Assembly (NCBI RefSeq): GCF_014648655.1
Contig: NZ_BMRN01000027.1
Location: forward strand, 1-64,000
Source of the DNA: Streptomyces atratus
GTDB lineage: Bacteria; Actinomycetota; Actinomycetes; Streptomycetales; Streptomycetaceae
DNA length: 64,000 nucleotides
Reading direction: 5' to 3'
In this document: piece by piece, positions 8,441-18,226 of the stretch
Numbering within the stretch: position 1 is the first letter of the stretch
Layout: every line of letters starts with the position of its first letter
The notes under the pieces: generated by a model
Seen by the model: the letters and a program-made list of their open reading frames with translations, nothing else
The model's database searches: none
What the model was told of the DNA's origin: nothing
Made by a program: the position numbers and the translations under genes

Positions 8441-8819
8441 AGTAGTTCCAGCACGCGTAGCCCAGGAAATAGCCGAGGTGCAGAGCGTCCCAGGCGCTGT
8501 TGCGCAGCATTCCTTTGAAGCCGGCGCGTGCGGGGGTGAGGATCTCGACCGGTCCGCCGTCGAGGGTCTGCATGGTGACGCTGTCGGCGGCGGCGTCGAA
8601 GACCATCCGCTGGTCGGGGCGGGTGAACGGGGTGAATACGATGTGCTCTTTGACCGTGTCGGGCGTCAGGATCTGGTCGAACGTCTTGTCCGGCGGCCAG
8701 CCCTTCCTCGCCCAGATCGGGCCGCCGATGGAGATGTCGACGTTCAGGCCGCGTAGGGTGTCCCAGTGTTCTTGGCCGCCGGCGGTGGCGATTGCCAGAT
8801 CGAGGAGTTCGTCACTCAC
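8441..8819 (-). pseudogene. Uncharacterised protein, 5' fragment
   Basis: The minus-strand frame from GTG 8817-8819 starts (M)SDELLDLAIATAGGQEHWDT and continues with a soluble, beta-rich sequence (GGPIWARKGW, GPVEILTPARAGFKG). It ends in an unrelated out-of-family tail where it abuts the YWTD scrap. The normal C-terminus seems lost. Function unknown. Its first 12 codons and leader are repeated near 10042. Confidence 0.5.
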
Positions 8820-8892
8820 GAGCCGGGTACTTTCCGTCGCGATGCGTATGGCAGGCACCGAATCCGGGGACCACCAGGCCTTACGGTGGCTA

Positions 8893-9911
8893 TCAGGGGC
8901 GGACGAGAACGAGGCCGACCTTGCCGGGCCGTACCGCGTGCTCCACGGCGTCGGCCAGCTCGCCAAGGCCGTACGTGGCGGCCACCTCGAGCTGGTCCTT
9001 GAGCCCCAGCGCGATCTGCTTCGCGGTGGCGACGTCGGACGCCCGCCTCTCGGCGGAGGCCTCGGACAGCCACCGGCCGATGCTTTTGCCCCGCAGCGTC
9101 AACGATTTGTTGAGCAGTCTCGACGCGTGCACAGAGATCACCTCTTCGGCGATTTGCCCATAACTGACCAGTTTCCCGCCCGGCGTCAACAGGTCCAGAA
9201 GGGTCTCTGTCAGCTTCCCGCCGATCGGGTCGAAGGCCACACTGACCGGGCGGCCGCCGGCTGCCTTGCGGACCTCCTCCGCCCAGCCCGAATGCTCTGT
9301 CGACACGACCGGCACGTCGGGGAACCGCTTGCGCAGCTCGGCGGCCCCGCGATCGCTGCGGACAACGTTGACCAGTGCCAGGTTGTGAAACCGACACACG
9401 CCCGTCACCAGCCGCCCGACCGACGAGCCCGCGGCGGTCTGCACCACAAGACCGTCGTATCCGAAGGCCAGGTGCTCCTGCGCCTCACGGCGCAGCATCA
9501 CCGTGGTGAGCGGGTTGGCGAGCATCTGCGCGGCGACCTCGTCCGACAACTCGTCCGGTACGGCGACGACCGCCTCGGCATCCGCCACGATCCACTGGGA
9601 CCACGCCCCCGGCTGGGGGAAGACCGTTACACGGCCACCGACCTTGACACCCGGGGCCAAGCTCGCTCCCTGCCGATCGCCTCCACCACGCCGGTGGCCT
9701 CCAGGCCGGCCGGAACCGGCTGTGCAGCCTTCCCCGGGTAGGCCTCGACGGCCTGGAGATCACCAGGGTGCACCGAGAAGGCCGTGGTGCGGATCAGGAC
9801 CTGGCCGTGCCCGGGCGCTGCCGACTCCGGCTCCTCGATCACGGTCAGGACGTCGGCAGGCAACCCCCCACGGGTGTAGTACGTATGAGTCCTGGCCCGG
9901 GCATCGACCAC
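8893..9911 (-). pseudogene. Zinc-independent medium-chain quinone oxidoreductase-like gene, frameshifted
   Basis: The N-terminal third (THTYYTRGGLPADVLTVIEE ... PVPAGLEATGVVEAIG) and the C-terminal two thirds (LAPGVKVGGRVTVFPQPGAW ... VGLVLVRP) of one MDR-family reductase lie in two different frames. They meet near 9660-9675. The GroES-like domain, the nucleotide-binding domain and the typical C-terminal VLVRP tail are all otherwise complete. GTG 9909-9911 is a possible start. A single indel therefore inactivates it, unless it is a sequencing error. The family reduces quinones or enals with NADPH. Confidence 0.7.
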
Positions 9912-10005
9912 CGTCCTGCAGCCCCAGTCGCACTCCGCTGAGTGCACTGCGGAACAAGGGTTTCGTAGTGCACGCGGCCTGCGTCGTATGGGCGGTCCTT
10001 GCCGT

Positions 10006-10046
10006 CGGTTGGTGGCGATTGCCAGGTCAAGCAGTTCGTCACTCAC
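10006..10046 (-). repeat. Second copy of the 5' end of the 8819 gene
   Basis: The minus-strand sequence again encodes (M)SDELLDLAIAT behind a similar leader (CCCGTGAGTGACGAACTG). It then diverges at once. The match to 8775-8830 is close but not identical, pointing to a paralogous truncated copy rather than a recent duplication. Confidence 0.6.
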
Positions 10047-10190
10047 GGGCCGGGTCCTTTCGGGGGCGGTGTCGGCGTGAGAACTCGATCCGGCGTACGT
10101 GTGGCGGCCAGCCCCCGTGCACGACGGCCAATCGGCGCCTCCAACGATCAGCCCGCAACACGCTCGACAACGAACGACGAAGAAGTGGCT

Positions 10191-11120
10191 TCAGGAGCTG
10201 AACAGGCCGGGGTTCTCACGGACGTGATCGGCCACTCCCGAAGGAGGCCGCCCGATGACCTGCTCGACCCCGTCCGCCTTGCGGTCGTACCGATTCCCCG
10301 CGTGCAGGCAAGCCATGGTGGAGATGTGCTGGAAGACGTGGTCGGGCAGCCCCAACGGCCCGAGATCGTCGTCGATCCACTCCTGCAAGGGGACGTCGAT
10401 GTAACCGACCGGTCGGCCCAGGGCTGCGGAGACCTCCGCCGCCATGGCGGCGACGTCCTCCGACCGCGGGCCGGTCAGCTCATAAATCCGGCCGACGTGC
10501 GGGGCAGGATCGGCCAGGATCTCCTCCACGACCGCGGCGACGTCCCCGGCCGCCACAGGGGAGGTTTTCGCCCGGCCGAAGGGCAGCCTGATGCTTCCGC
10601 ACTTCGCGATCGAGGAAAAGCCCACACGGAACAGCGGGTTCTCCAGGAACACGGTGGGCCTGACCTGGACGACGGGCAGGCCCGACCAGCCGAGGACCTG
10701 CTCCACCAGCCACTGCTGCCGCTGCTGCACGGACTCGGAGGTGCTGGTGAGGTGCATCTCGGAGACAGTCAGCTGCGACATGTTCACGAACACTTCCAGG
10801 GCCCCGTACGCACGCGTGACGGCCGCCACCGTCACGGCAGCCTCCAGATACTGCGCCGACACGCCCATGCCGAAGTACATACGTCCACAACCGGCCAGGG
10901 CGTCGGCGACGTCGCTCGCATGCGTCAGGTCTCCGACGACGACCTCGGCGCCCGTCGCGCGCAGCGCCTCCGCCCGCTCGTCATCGCGGCGCACCATGGC
11001 CCGGACGGGCAGGCCCCGACGCCGAAGGCCTTCGACCACGGAGCGCCCGACGGCGCCGACACTGCCCGCCGCGCCTGTCACCAGAATGGGTAGCACACTG
11101 GTTTCTGGGGTGCGGTCCAT
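10191..11120 (-). CDS. NmrA-like NAD(P)-binding reductase
   Basis: A 309-residue atypical SDR. The Rossmann motif ILVTGAAGSVGAVGRSV lies near the N-terminus and is followed by GLPVRAMVRRDDERAEALRA and the acid/glycine turn VVVGDLTHASDV. There is no SDR YxxxK pair at the usual place; instead FVNMSQLTVSEMHLTSTSES and PTVFLENPLF are typical of NmrA/TMR-type proteins. The start is ATG 11118-11120. Upstream in-frame codons lack similarity. These proteins act as NAD(P)H-dependent reductases or redox sensors. No operon partner. Confidence 0.82.
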   Translation of the reverse strand: MDRTPETSVLPILVTGAAGSVGAVGRSVVEGLRRRGLPVRAMVRRDDERAEALRATGAEVVVGDLTHASDVADALAGCGRMYFGMGVSAQYLEAAVTVAAVTRAYGALEVFVNMSQLTVSEMHLTSTSESVQQRQQWLVEQVLGWSGLPVVQVRPTVFLENPLFRVGFSSIAKCGSIRLPFGRAKTSPVAAGDVAAVVEEILADPAPHVGRIYELTGPRSEDVAAMAAEVSAALGRPVGYIDVPLQEWIDDDLGPLGLPDHVFQHISTMACLHAGNRYDRKADGVEQVIGRPPSGVADHVRENPGLFSS

Positions 11121-11460
11121 AGGGGCAGCCTGTGGTGCGCACAGCCAGGGCGCAACTGGAGCCCGCCGAACCGTCGGCGCTGCAACAACACTCGGCTCAT
11201 GTGCGACAACAGTCGGCCCAATGTGACGGAATCGGCATACTCGACTGGCGGACCAAGCATTCAGCAGCCAACTGAAACGCAATAGATGACGGCCCTGCGG
11301 CGTGCGCTGCAGCGCCTGTCGGTGCGGATCTCGAAGCATCCGTACCGGGCGAGTCGGCCCCGTACGGTGCCAGCCGTTCGGTTGGAGCTGAAGCGAGCAG
11401 TTGGGGAAGCGTTGGGTGAGGAGCGATCCGCCACTGCAGACGGCCTGCCGCGGCACGCCC

Positions 11461-12363
11461 TCACCTCCATGCCGCCCACTCCTTCACCGCGAACCGGTCG
11501 CCGACGCGACGCACTTGTGCTGCGCCCGGCCCGGGGAAGTGCGCGGGGAACAGCAGGGCGCCCCGGTCCGCGGCCTCCCCCAGCACACGGCGCCGGCTTT
11601 CCCGCGCGCGGGGTTCGTCCTCGTCGAAGCCGGGGCAGTCGTCCGGCTCCGCGATCTGCAGTGGGCTGTGCAGCAGGTCCCCGGCGAACACCGCCCGGTC
11701 CGTGCCCGACCGCAGCCATACGACGGAGGAGCCGGGCGTATGGCCGGGAGCCGGCTCGATACGGAGCTGGGCGTCGATGTCGTGGTGGTCGCCCTCCCAC
11801 AGCACGGTCTGTCCGGCCTGGTGCACGGGGGTGACGCTGTCCTCGAAGACGTTGGCCATCTGTGGGCCGGAGCGGGTCCGGTGTCCGTTGGCCGGGTTCC
11901 AGTAGTCGAAGTCGGCGCGCGAGATGACGTACTGGGCGTGGGGGAAGGTCGGTCGCCACTCTCCGTCGTCCGTCAGGCGGGTGTTCCAGCCGACGTGGTC
12001 GCCGTGGATGTGGGTGCAGATCACCGTGTCAACGTCCTGCGGGCGGACGCCTGCCGCGGCCAGCTCACCGAGGTAGTGGGTCTTCAGCCGGTGGAAGGAC
12101 GGCATGGCCGGGCGCTCCCGGTCGTTGCCGATGCCGGTGTCGATCAGGATGGTCCGGCCCTCGCTGCGGATCAGCCAGGTCTGGATCATCATGTGGATCT
12201 CGTCGGCGGCCGGGTCCAAAAAGGTGGGGGCGAGCCAGTTCTCGTGTGCCTGCCAGTGCTCGACGGGCACGTCGGGGAAGACGTAGTCGCGGGCGCGGCC
12301 CTTGGCGGGCAGCTCCTCCGCCACGCGGGTGATCTCCGCGTTTCCAAGCACGATGGTGTCCAT
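11461..12363 (-). CDS. MBL-fold metallohydrolase
   Basis: A 300-residue metallo-beta-lactamase fold enzyme. The zinc site is visible: THIHGDHVGW (HxHxDH), PAPGHTPGSSVVW, AVFAGDLLHS, and a C-terminal LFPAHFPGP His. ILIDTGIGNDR precedes the metal motif, as in lactonase/quorum-quenching-like and other small MBL hydrolases. The ATG at 12361-12363 gives a normal family length. The neighbours do not indicate the substrate. Confidence 0.85.
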   Translation of the reverse strand: MDTIVLGNAEITRVAEELPAKGRARDYVFPDVPVEHWQAHENWLAPTFLDPAADEIHMMIQTWLIRSEGRTILIDTGIGNDRERPAMPSFHRLKTHYLGELAAAGVRPQDVDTVICTHIHGDHVGWNTRLTDDGEWRPTFPHAQYVISRADFDYWNPANGHRTRSGPQMANVFEDSVTPVHQAGQTVLWEGDHHDIDAQLRIEPAPGHTPGSSVVWLRSGTDRAVFAGDLLHSPLQIAEPDDCPGFDEDEPRARESRRRVLGEAADRGALLFPAHFPGPGAAQVRRVGDRFAVKEWAAWR

Positions 12364-12791
12364 GCCCCCAGCCTGCGTGCCGGATGACGCAGCCGCTATC
12401 GGTCGCATGACCGCACCTGGGAGGGAGCGGGATGCGGCGCGGCCGCCCGGCCTCCCTGGTGCCCGTACCCTCACGTCGACCGCAGCCTCCGTCGTGCACG
12501 AGTACCGGCAGGTCGCGCGAAAGCTGTTCGCCGCCCGGGACGCCTGCACGGGCGAGCAGCAGCTGGTGATCCTCGCCCGTGCACTGCGGCACGTCTACCT
12601 CCGGGACGGAGGTAGAGGCGCCCACGGCCTCGGGATCGCTTTCACCGACGCGGAGTTGGCCGACTTCTCCATCGACCGAGCGGGACGCAAGCACGCTGGC
12701 ACAGCCTGCCGGGCCGGTCGCATACGAGAGGGTCCCGTTGGCCGCGGCAAGCAGCGGAGCAATGTCAGTGGTGGGTGACAGCATCGGGCTC
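12364..12791. other. Intergenic region between divergent genes
   Basis: About 430 bases separate the MBL gene (minus) and the SMI1/KNR4 gene (plus). Frames here are poorly conserved in character and none carries a motif I recognise. The region should hold the two divergent promoters. Confidence 0.5.
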
Positions 12792-14744
12792 ATGACGGAC
12801 ACCACAGCATTCGACTGGCGGCTCTTCCTGCTCAAGTGGAGCGGGGAGTGGGCAGATTCCCTGCCGGACGGCGAGACGCGGGACGAGGACGACGAGGTCG
12901 CGCGACGGGCGCGGTGGCTGGGGTTTCCACCCGCGTCGGAGGAGCGGATCGCAGCCATGGAGGAGCGCCTCGGCCGACGGATGCCCCCGTCGTACCGGAA
13001 GTTCCTCAAGGTCAGCGACGGTTGGCGGCACGCGGGTGGGTTCGTGTGGCTGCTGGCGGGGACCAAGGAAGCGTGCTGGCACAACGACGAGTCGGGACTC
13101 GCGGACATATTCGAGGAGTACCTGGACGAGGACGCCGGGCCCGAGGAGCGGCGGGAGGCGGATATCTGGCGGCGCGGGCTGCAGCTCGACGTCGAGTCCG
13201 ACATCACCCACGTCCTCATGGATCCCGAGGACGTGGATGAGGACGGTGAGTGGGCCGTGTACACGTGGGCGAGCTGGCGGGCCGCGCCACCCGAGCGGCA
13301 CGCGAACTTTGTCGAGTTCATGCGGGACATGTACCGGGAGTTCCACAGCCTGCGGGCGCAGCCCGGCGACGGGGAGCCGGTGTTCGACAACGCCACGACG
13401 CGAAAGCTGGACGGCCTGGTGGAAGAGGCCCGGCTGGAGGCGCTGCGCGGCGGCTGGGAACGGGCCGGCAAGGCGCTGGACGAGGCCAAGGAGTACGGCA
13501 GACCGCGGGCCGCCGGACTGGGCGACCAGATACGCCGCCTGCTCGGCCAGACCTACATGGTGTACTTCGAGAACTTGGTGACGGACCCGCAGTACGCGCC
13601 CGAGTTGCTGCCGGCGATGGTCGCCGAGCACGCGGCGCACTCGTACCAGGACGACTCCACGCTGACGTTCCATTTGCGGGGTGCCGACGCCGACCTGGTG
13701 TCACTGGCTTACGCGACGCTGGATCAGGTGCGCGCCGGCACCTACCGGTACACGGCGGCCGGACCGTTCGGGGCGGCGGTCGAACGGGCGCGGGAGCTGG
13801 CGCGGTGGGGAGAGACCGACGGGGCATGGCGGACGCTGATGGACGCTCTGCCCCTGTGGGAGCCACTGGGGCCGGACCATCTGGCGCCGCTGGGGTGGGT
13901 GGCCGACCCCGTGCTGGGGCCGCTGCTGACCGAGGAGCGGGGCCGCGAGCTGCTGTCCACCCCTAGGGGCGGGCAGCCTGGTGAGGCACCGAGGCCGACG
14001 GCCGGGCTCGACCCGGGCGACCTGGCGTGGCTCGCGGAGCCGGACCCGGGCAACAACCGCACGTCCTACCGGTTCGCACTGGTGGAGGGTGTGGAGCCGG
14101 AGGAGTTGCCCGGGCGTCTCGCGGAGGGGGACGGCATCGTGCTGAACGAACCCATGACCTTCTGGGAAGCGCGCCAGAGGGTGCTGCACAACCGGAGGGA
14201 GTTCTCGTCCTACGAAGACAGGGCTCTCATGGCGGTCGGCCGAGCCGGCACCGGTTGGAGCTTCGCCTTCGACGGTGACCCTGCACCGTTCGACCGGCAG
14301 CGGTTCGTCTCCCCGGCTGCGACCGCCGGCGCGGGCACTCGCGCGGTGGTGGTGTGGAGCGGCCTGAGGGCCTGGCACGGGGAACCGTTCTTCCACCTTT
14401 CGGTGGCGCGAGACGGCGTCGAGCAGTACGCATTCACGTACGCCGACGGAGAGGTCCGGTCAAGCGGGGAGGTACCGCAAGCGCTGGACCCGAACCGGTT
14501 CTTCAGTGACCTGGAGGACAGCGCCGAGGTGGAACGGTCGCTACTGGAAGCGGTGACCGGGGAGTTCGGTGCCCATCTGCCGCGTCATGCAATCGTGAAC
14601 GGCCGGCTGCACACGTTTGCCACCCGCTCCTGGACGCGGCCGCCGAGGGACGGCGAGACGTACGCGGTGGTCCGCATGAACTGGGAAGCCGCGCGCCCGG
14701 CGGATGGCGAGCAGGCGGCAGACGACGGGCCAGGAAGCAGGTAG
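12792..14744 (+). CDS. SMI1/KNR4-domain protein (immunity-type fold), 650 residues
   Basis: The N-terminus carries a SMI1/KNR4 (SUKH) domain: ASEERIAAMEERLGRRMPPS followed by YRKFLKVSDGW and GGFVWLLAG, at about residues 40-190. A long helical middle (about 200-420) and a C-terminal beta-rich part (about 440-640) have no motif I can name. The length is well above a single SUKH immunity protein (about 150 residues). The family is best known as immunity partners of polymorphic toxins, but no toxin gene is adjacent. The start is ATG 12792; upstream in-frame residues do not look coding. Confidence 0.78.
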   Translation: MTDTTAFDWRLFLLKWSGEWADSLPDGETRDEDDEVARRARWLGFPPASEERIAAMEERLGRRMPPSYRKFLKVSDGWRHAGGFVWLLAGTKEACWHNDESGLADIFEEYLDEDAGPEERREADIWRRGLQLDVESDITHVLMDPEDVDEDGEWAVYTWASWRAAPPERHANFVEFMRDMYREFHSLRAQPGDGEPVFDNATTRKLDGLVEEARLEALRGGWERAGKALDEAKEYGRPRAAGLGDQIRRLLGQTYMVYFENLVTDPQYAPELLPAMVAEHAAHSYQDDSTLTFHLRGADADLVSLAYATLDQVRAGTYRYTAAGPFGAAVERARELARWGETDGAWRTLMDALPLWEPLGPDHLAPLGWVADPVLGPLLTEERGRELLSTPRGGQPGEAPRPTAGLDPGDLAWLAEPDPGNNRTSYRFALVEGVEPEELPGRLAEGDGIVLNEPMTFWEARQRVLHNRREFSSYEDRALMAVGRAGTGWSFAFDGDPAPFDRQRFVSPAATAGAGTRAVVVWSGLRAWHGEPFFHLSVARDGVEQYAFTYADGEVRSSGEVPQALDPNRFFSDLEDSAEVERSLLEAVTGEFGAHLPRHAIVNGRLHTFATRSWTRPPRDGETYAVVRMNWEAARPADGEQAADDGPGSR

Positions 14745-15123
14745 AGACGCAAGGCCGCGCAAATTCTCGATGCGGATCGCCGGTTTCGCCAACCGGCGAT
14801 GTCGTGTCATGGCTGCGCCCGGTTTGCAGGCTCCCGCATCGGCATGCCGCCACCATGGTCACGCCGGATCGCCGCGTACGGCTCGACCTTCGACATCCGC
14901 GGCAGGACCAGCACCTTTCACCAGGAGCATCCCACCCGTGGACCGGGGCGCCTCCCAGACACATCGACAAGTGACTTCACCAGTTCCTCTGCCTCCGGAG
15001 CAAAGGATTCAGACGAAGGCCGCTCTTACTTCCGCTGAACTGCGATAACACTGGTCAAGTTCGAGCCGCGTTCGATGCCCGAACCTTAAAAGACAAGCTC
15101 AGCGCCGGCACGGGGACGCCCCT
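14745..15123. other. Non-coding stretch, no supported gene
   Basis: About 380 bases between convergent genes. Small frames exist (for example 14799-15038), but their composition and lack of motifs do not support coding. Confidence 0.45.
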
Positions 15124-15942
15124 TCAGGCGCGGTGCCGGCTTCGGCTGCGGATCACCGACATCAGCAGTCGGTGGGTTTCGCCGTCGGCGGCCACGACGA
15201 GTCCGCGGCCTGCCTGTCCGATCGGGGCGCCGTCGATCCCGGTGACTACGCAGCCAGCGGCCTGGCACAGAGCGATACCGGCGGCGAAATGGACGCTGCC
15301 GGACAGTTCACCGCCGTCGGTGACGTATGCGGCGCGCTTACCGGCGGCGACCCAGGCCAACGCCAGCGTCGTGGACACGACCCGGGGCCGGAAACGTTCC
15401 ACGAACCCGGGCTGGGCCAACAATTCCACAGCCCGGAAGCCGGGCGCGCTGGGGAACGGCGGATCCAGATTGACATCCACGAGTTGGGTCGCGGGCGTGG
15501 GTGCCAGCTGCGCATCGGCATCGTCGTGCCGCACCCAGGCGGTCTCACCGTCGGTGAAGAAGACGTCGCCGCTGAACGGGTCGGCCACCGCTGCCGCACC
15601 GTTGCGCAGCGCCACGTTGACGGCCACCAGCATGTTGCCGACGGCGTAGTTCAGTGTGCCGCACAAGGGATCAACCAACCACTGGCGCGCGGCCTGAGCA
15701 GCACCCTGCTGTCCGCCCTCTTCTCCGAGCACAGCGTCATCAGGCCGCGCGGCATGGATGACGCTGAGAATCGCCTTCTCGGCCTCCACATCGGCGGTGG
15801 TGGCGAAATCTCCGGCGCCCTTGTCGATGCGGGTGAGCCGCTCGCCGTACATGTTGCGCACGACGTCCGCGCCGGCACGTGCCGCAGCTATCGCAACCCC
15901 AGCATCGTCAAGGCTCGCATACGAGTTGATCACGTAGCGCAT
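15124..15942 (-). CDS. Inositol-monophosphatase-family protein with altered catalytic motifs
   Basis: A 272-residue protein with the FIG/IMPase layout: DFATTADVEAEKAILSVI near the N-terminus, VLGEEGG (motif with the metal-binding Glu), then WLVDPLCGTLNYAVG and a C-terminal SVHFAAGIALCQAAGCVVT. In active IMPases the second motif is DPxDGT and the third is WDxAAG. Here the second Asp is Cys and the WD pair is replaced by VH. Two of the metal-binding acids are thus missing, so phosphatase activity is doubtful. It could be a regulatory or substrate-binding homologue. Confidence 0.8.
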   Translation of the reverse strand: MRYVINSYASLDDAGVAIAAARAGADVVRNMYGERLTRIDKGAGDFATTADVEAEKAILSVIHAARPDDAVLGEEGGQQGAAQAARQWLVDPLCGTLNYAVGNMLVAVNVALRNGAAAVADPFSGDVFFTDGETAWVRHDDADAQLAPTPATQLVDVNLDPPFPSAPGFRAVELLAQPGFVERFRPRVVSTTLALAWVAAGKRAAYVTDGGELSGSVHFAAGIALCQAAGCVVTGIDGAPIGQAGRGLVVAADGETHRLLMSVIRSRSRHRA

Positions 15943-16547
15943 GATACCGGCGGCAGGATCTCGGATCTCTGTCTGCCAGGCCGGTCCTGTCCATACCGCC
16001 CTGATTTCGCCCCCGCTGTTCCGGCTTCCGTATGCCCCACCGAAGTTCCGGATTCATCCGGCCCCACCCGGCGGTCCCATGCGTCCACGAGCCTGCGGGC
16101 GTTGGTCCGTTCGCCGCCCGGACCGCACGCATCGGTTATCCAGGGTGAAGCCCCCGTTCTCGCAGCTCACGGCATGGCCGGTGTGTCAGGCACATGAGGC
16201 GGTCCCGCAGCAGGAGCCCGGAAGTCGACGGATACGCCTGACGTGCTCGCCAACTTGCAAGACACGGGCCTCCCGCCCTCGACGAGCAGCACGACTTGGA
16301 TCGGCGCGAGTCCGGAGCAACTCGCCTCCTTCATCGGCCCGCTGCTGTGGAGCCGCTCGCCGTCCGTGCAGCGGGAAGTCCTCGCGGCCTGCTTCGGCCT
16401 GCATCTACGCGGCCGCAGAGCACCCGTCCTTGACGGGCCTACCGCGCACTACCCAGAACTCGTCTTCCGGAAGAACCCCCGGTCAGGCACGATACGGTTG
16501 TGAAACTCACACTTCACGATAAAGCCGCTCATGGTGCAATACAACCC
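15943..16547. other. Intergenic region, no supported gene
   Basis: About 600 bases between divergent genes. A 16243-16503 frame is open but shows no recognisable motif. The DNA just before 16548 (from about 16498) is less GC-rich and probably carries the promoter of the PEP-mutase-family gene. Confidence 0.4.
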
Positions 16548-17369
16548 ATGACAACGCTTCTCGACAAGGCGCAGATTTTCCGCTCTCTACACACACCGGG
16601 CGCACCGCTGGTCCTGCCCAATGCGTGGGATGCGGCATCCGCCCGGGTGGTGGCGGACGCCGGTGCTCTCGCGATCGCGACGACCAGCGCCGGGGTGGCG
16701 TGGTCGCTGGGGCACGGGGATGGCAACCGTCTGAGCCGTGAGCAGGCGCTGGGCGCGATCGCACGCATCACGGCGGCAGCCGATGTACCGGTCACCGCCG
16801 ACATCGAACGCGGCTACGCGACAGACCCGGCCGGTGTGGCCGAGACGGTTCGAGGCGTCCTGGCGGTCGGAGCCGTGGGCATCAACATCGAGGACACTCT
16901 GCGGCCCGTTGCCGAGCAGGCCGAAAGGATCGCAGCCGCCCGCAGGGCCGCTGACGAGACCGGCGTCCCGCTGTTCATCAACGCCCGCATCGACACCCAC
17001 CGCCTGGCGCCCGGTGACCGCACGGCCTGGCTGGAGGAGACGTTGGCCCGGGCCCGGGCCTACGCGCAAGCCGGCGCGGACGGCATCTTCATCCTCGGCA
17101 CATGGGACTCCGAGACGGTCAGGACGCTCGTGGACAAAGCGCCTGTGCCGGTGAACGTCCTGGCCGGCCCCGGTGCCCCGTCCGTCTCCGAGCTCGCTGG
17201 GGCAGGAGTCGCCCGTATCAGTGCGGGATCCTCCATCGCCGAGGCGGCGTACGGGCTGGTCCGTCGAGCCGCCCGCGAACTGCTGGAGAAGGGCACGACC
17301 ACCACGCTGGAAGGCGGATTCGACTACGCCGATCTCAATGCGCTGCTCCTGGCCGAACCGGGTCACTGA
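16548..17369 (+). CDS. Isocitrate lyase/PEP mutase-family enzyme
   Basis: A 273-residue TIM-barrel protein of the PEP mutase/isocitrate lyase superfamily. Visible marks are LVLPNAWDAASARVVADAGA near the N-terminus (active-site strand 1), VPVTADIERGYA (metal-binding Asp-x-Glu), GAVGINIEDTL, and LFINARIDTH. ATG 16548 gives the usual family N-terminus. The cysteine-containing lyase loop of true isocitrate lyases is not seen, so the substrate is more likely a small 2-hydroxy or oxo acid, for example of the 2-methylisocitrate lyase or oxaloacetate hydrolase type. Specific activity is not assignable. Confidence 0.85.
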   Translation: MTTLLDKAQIFRSLHTPGAPLVLPNAWDAASARVVADAGALAIATTSAGVAWSLGHGDGNRLSREQALGAIARITAAADVPVTADIERGYATDPAGVAETVRGVLAVGAVGINIEDTLRPVAEQAERIAAARRAADETGVPLFINARIDTHRLAPGDRTAWLEETLARARAYAQAGADGIFILGTWDSETVRTLVDKAPVPVNVLAGPGAPSVSELAGAGVARISAGSSIAEAAYGLVRRAARELLEKGTTTTLEGGFDYADLNALLLAEPGH

Positions 17370-17524
17370 GACGCGCTCCGGATCCCAGCAATAGGCTGCA
17401 GTTGGCAGATCCGCGCTGGCGCGCCGGCCAGATCGTGCCCGGGCTGAAGCGTCGCGGCACGGCCGCGATGACAGGCCTCAGACGCCATCCGCTCACCGGA
17501 CGACGCTGCAGGCTTCACTTGCTC

Positions 17525-17728
17525 ATGAGTCTGCCCGTCGATGTGCCCGGGAGCGAGGCGCTGGGCCTGTTGTCCCGCTTTCGGGTCGAGTTCTACGAGT
17601 GTCTCTGCGCCCGCGCGGATGCGCTCTTCGAGCTCACCGATGCGGTGCTGTGCACGGACGGGCCGGTGAAGACCTTGGTCGAGCTGTCGCTGGCGGCCGA
17701 GCACCGGCGCGGGCCCCGCTCAGGATGA
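17525..17728 (+). pseudogene. IS701-like transposase, N-terminal fragment
   Basis: MSLPVDVPGSEALGLLSRFR, then VEFYECLCARADALFELTDA and VKTLVELSLAAEHRRG, match the start of the large Streptomyces IS701-type transposases. The protein ends after 67 residues where it runs into the ABC ATPase relic. Confidence 0.6.
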
Positions 17729-18180
17729 CCACGGAGTCGGCCCAGGCGGCTGCCGCTGGATCACGGGTGCCCAGGACGATCGTCTGCCCCATCTGGTCGA
17801 CGGCCTCGCACAGCAGCTTCAGGACGTGTCCGGCCGACTTCGGGTCGAGTGCGGCCGTGGGTTCGTCCGCGAAGATGGTCTCCGGGCGGGTGACGGGCGC
17901 CGGGCGACAGCCACCCGCTGCCGCTGTCCTCCGGACAACTACGCGGGCATGTGGGCAAGACGGTCGGCCATGACCACCCGGTGGACGACCTCGGTCAGCC
18001 ACTGCTGGTCGGTCTTCCCGCCGCCGAGGAACAGGGGAGGGTGATGCCGGCCGTACCGTCCCGCTCGTCGGCCGGTCCACGCCGGACGCGCAGCGCAGGA
18101 ACGTGCTCTTGCCGGAGCCGGACTGCCTCGTGATCGCGAAAGTGCTGCCATGCGCCTGAGCTGTGTGAGCGAAGGCTGAG
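17712..18180 (-). pseudogene. ABC transporter ATP-binding subunit, multiply frameshifted
   Basis: On the minus strand, pieces of one ATPase lie in different frames: Walker A region SGSGKSTFLRCASGVDRPTS, signature-proximal residues, then RPETIFADEPTAALDPKSAG (Walker B) and QTIVLGTRDPAAAAWADSV. The H-loop position reads Arg (TRD). Several indels separate the pieces, so no functional protein is made. No permease partner survives. Confidence 0.65.
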
Positions 18181-18226
18181 CGCAACTCGGTGGCATCTGG
18201 AGTGGAAGTCAGGAAGGCTTGCGCGC

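Noticed and set aside
14799..15038. 79-residue plus-strand ORF
   Set aside because: Composition is not gene-like and no domain was recognised. It lies between two convergent genes with clear ends.
16243..16503. 86-residue plus-strand ORF
   Set aside because: No motif, no Shine-Dalgarno and no conserved character; left as intergenic.
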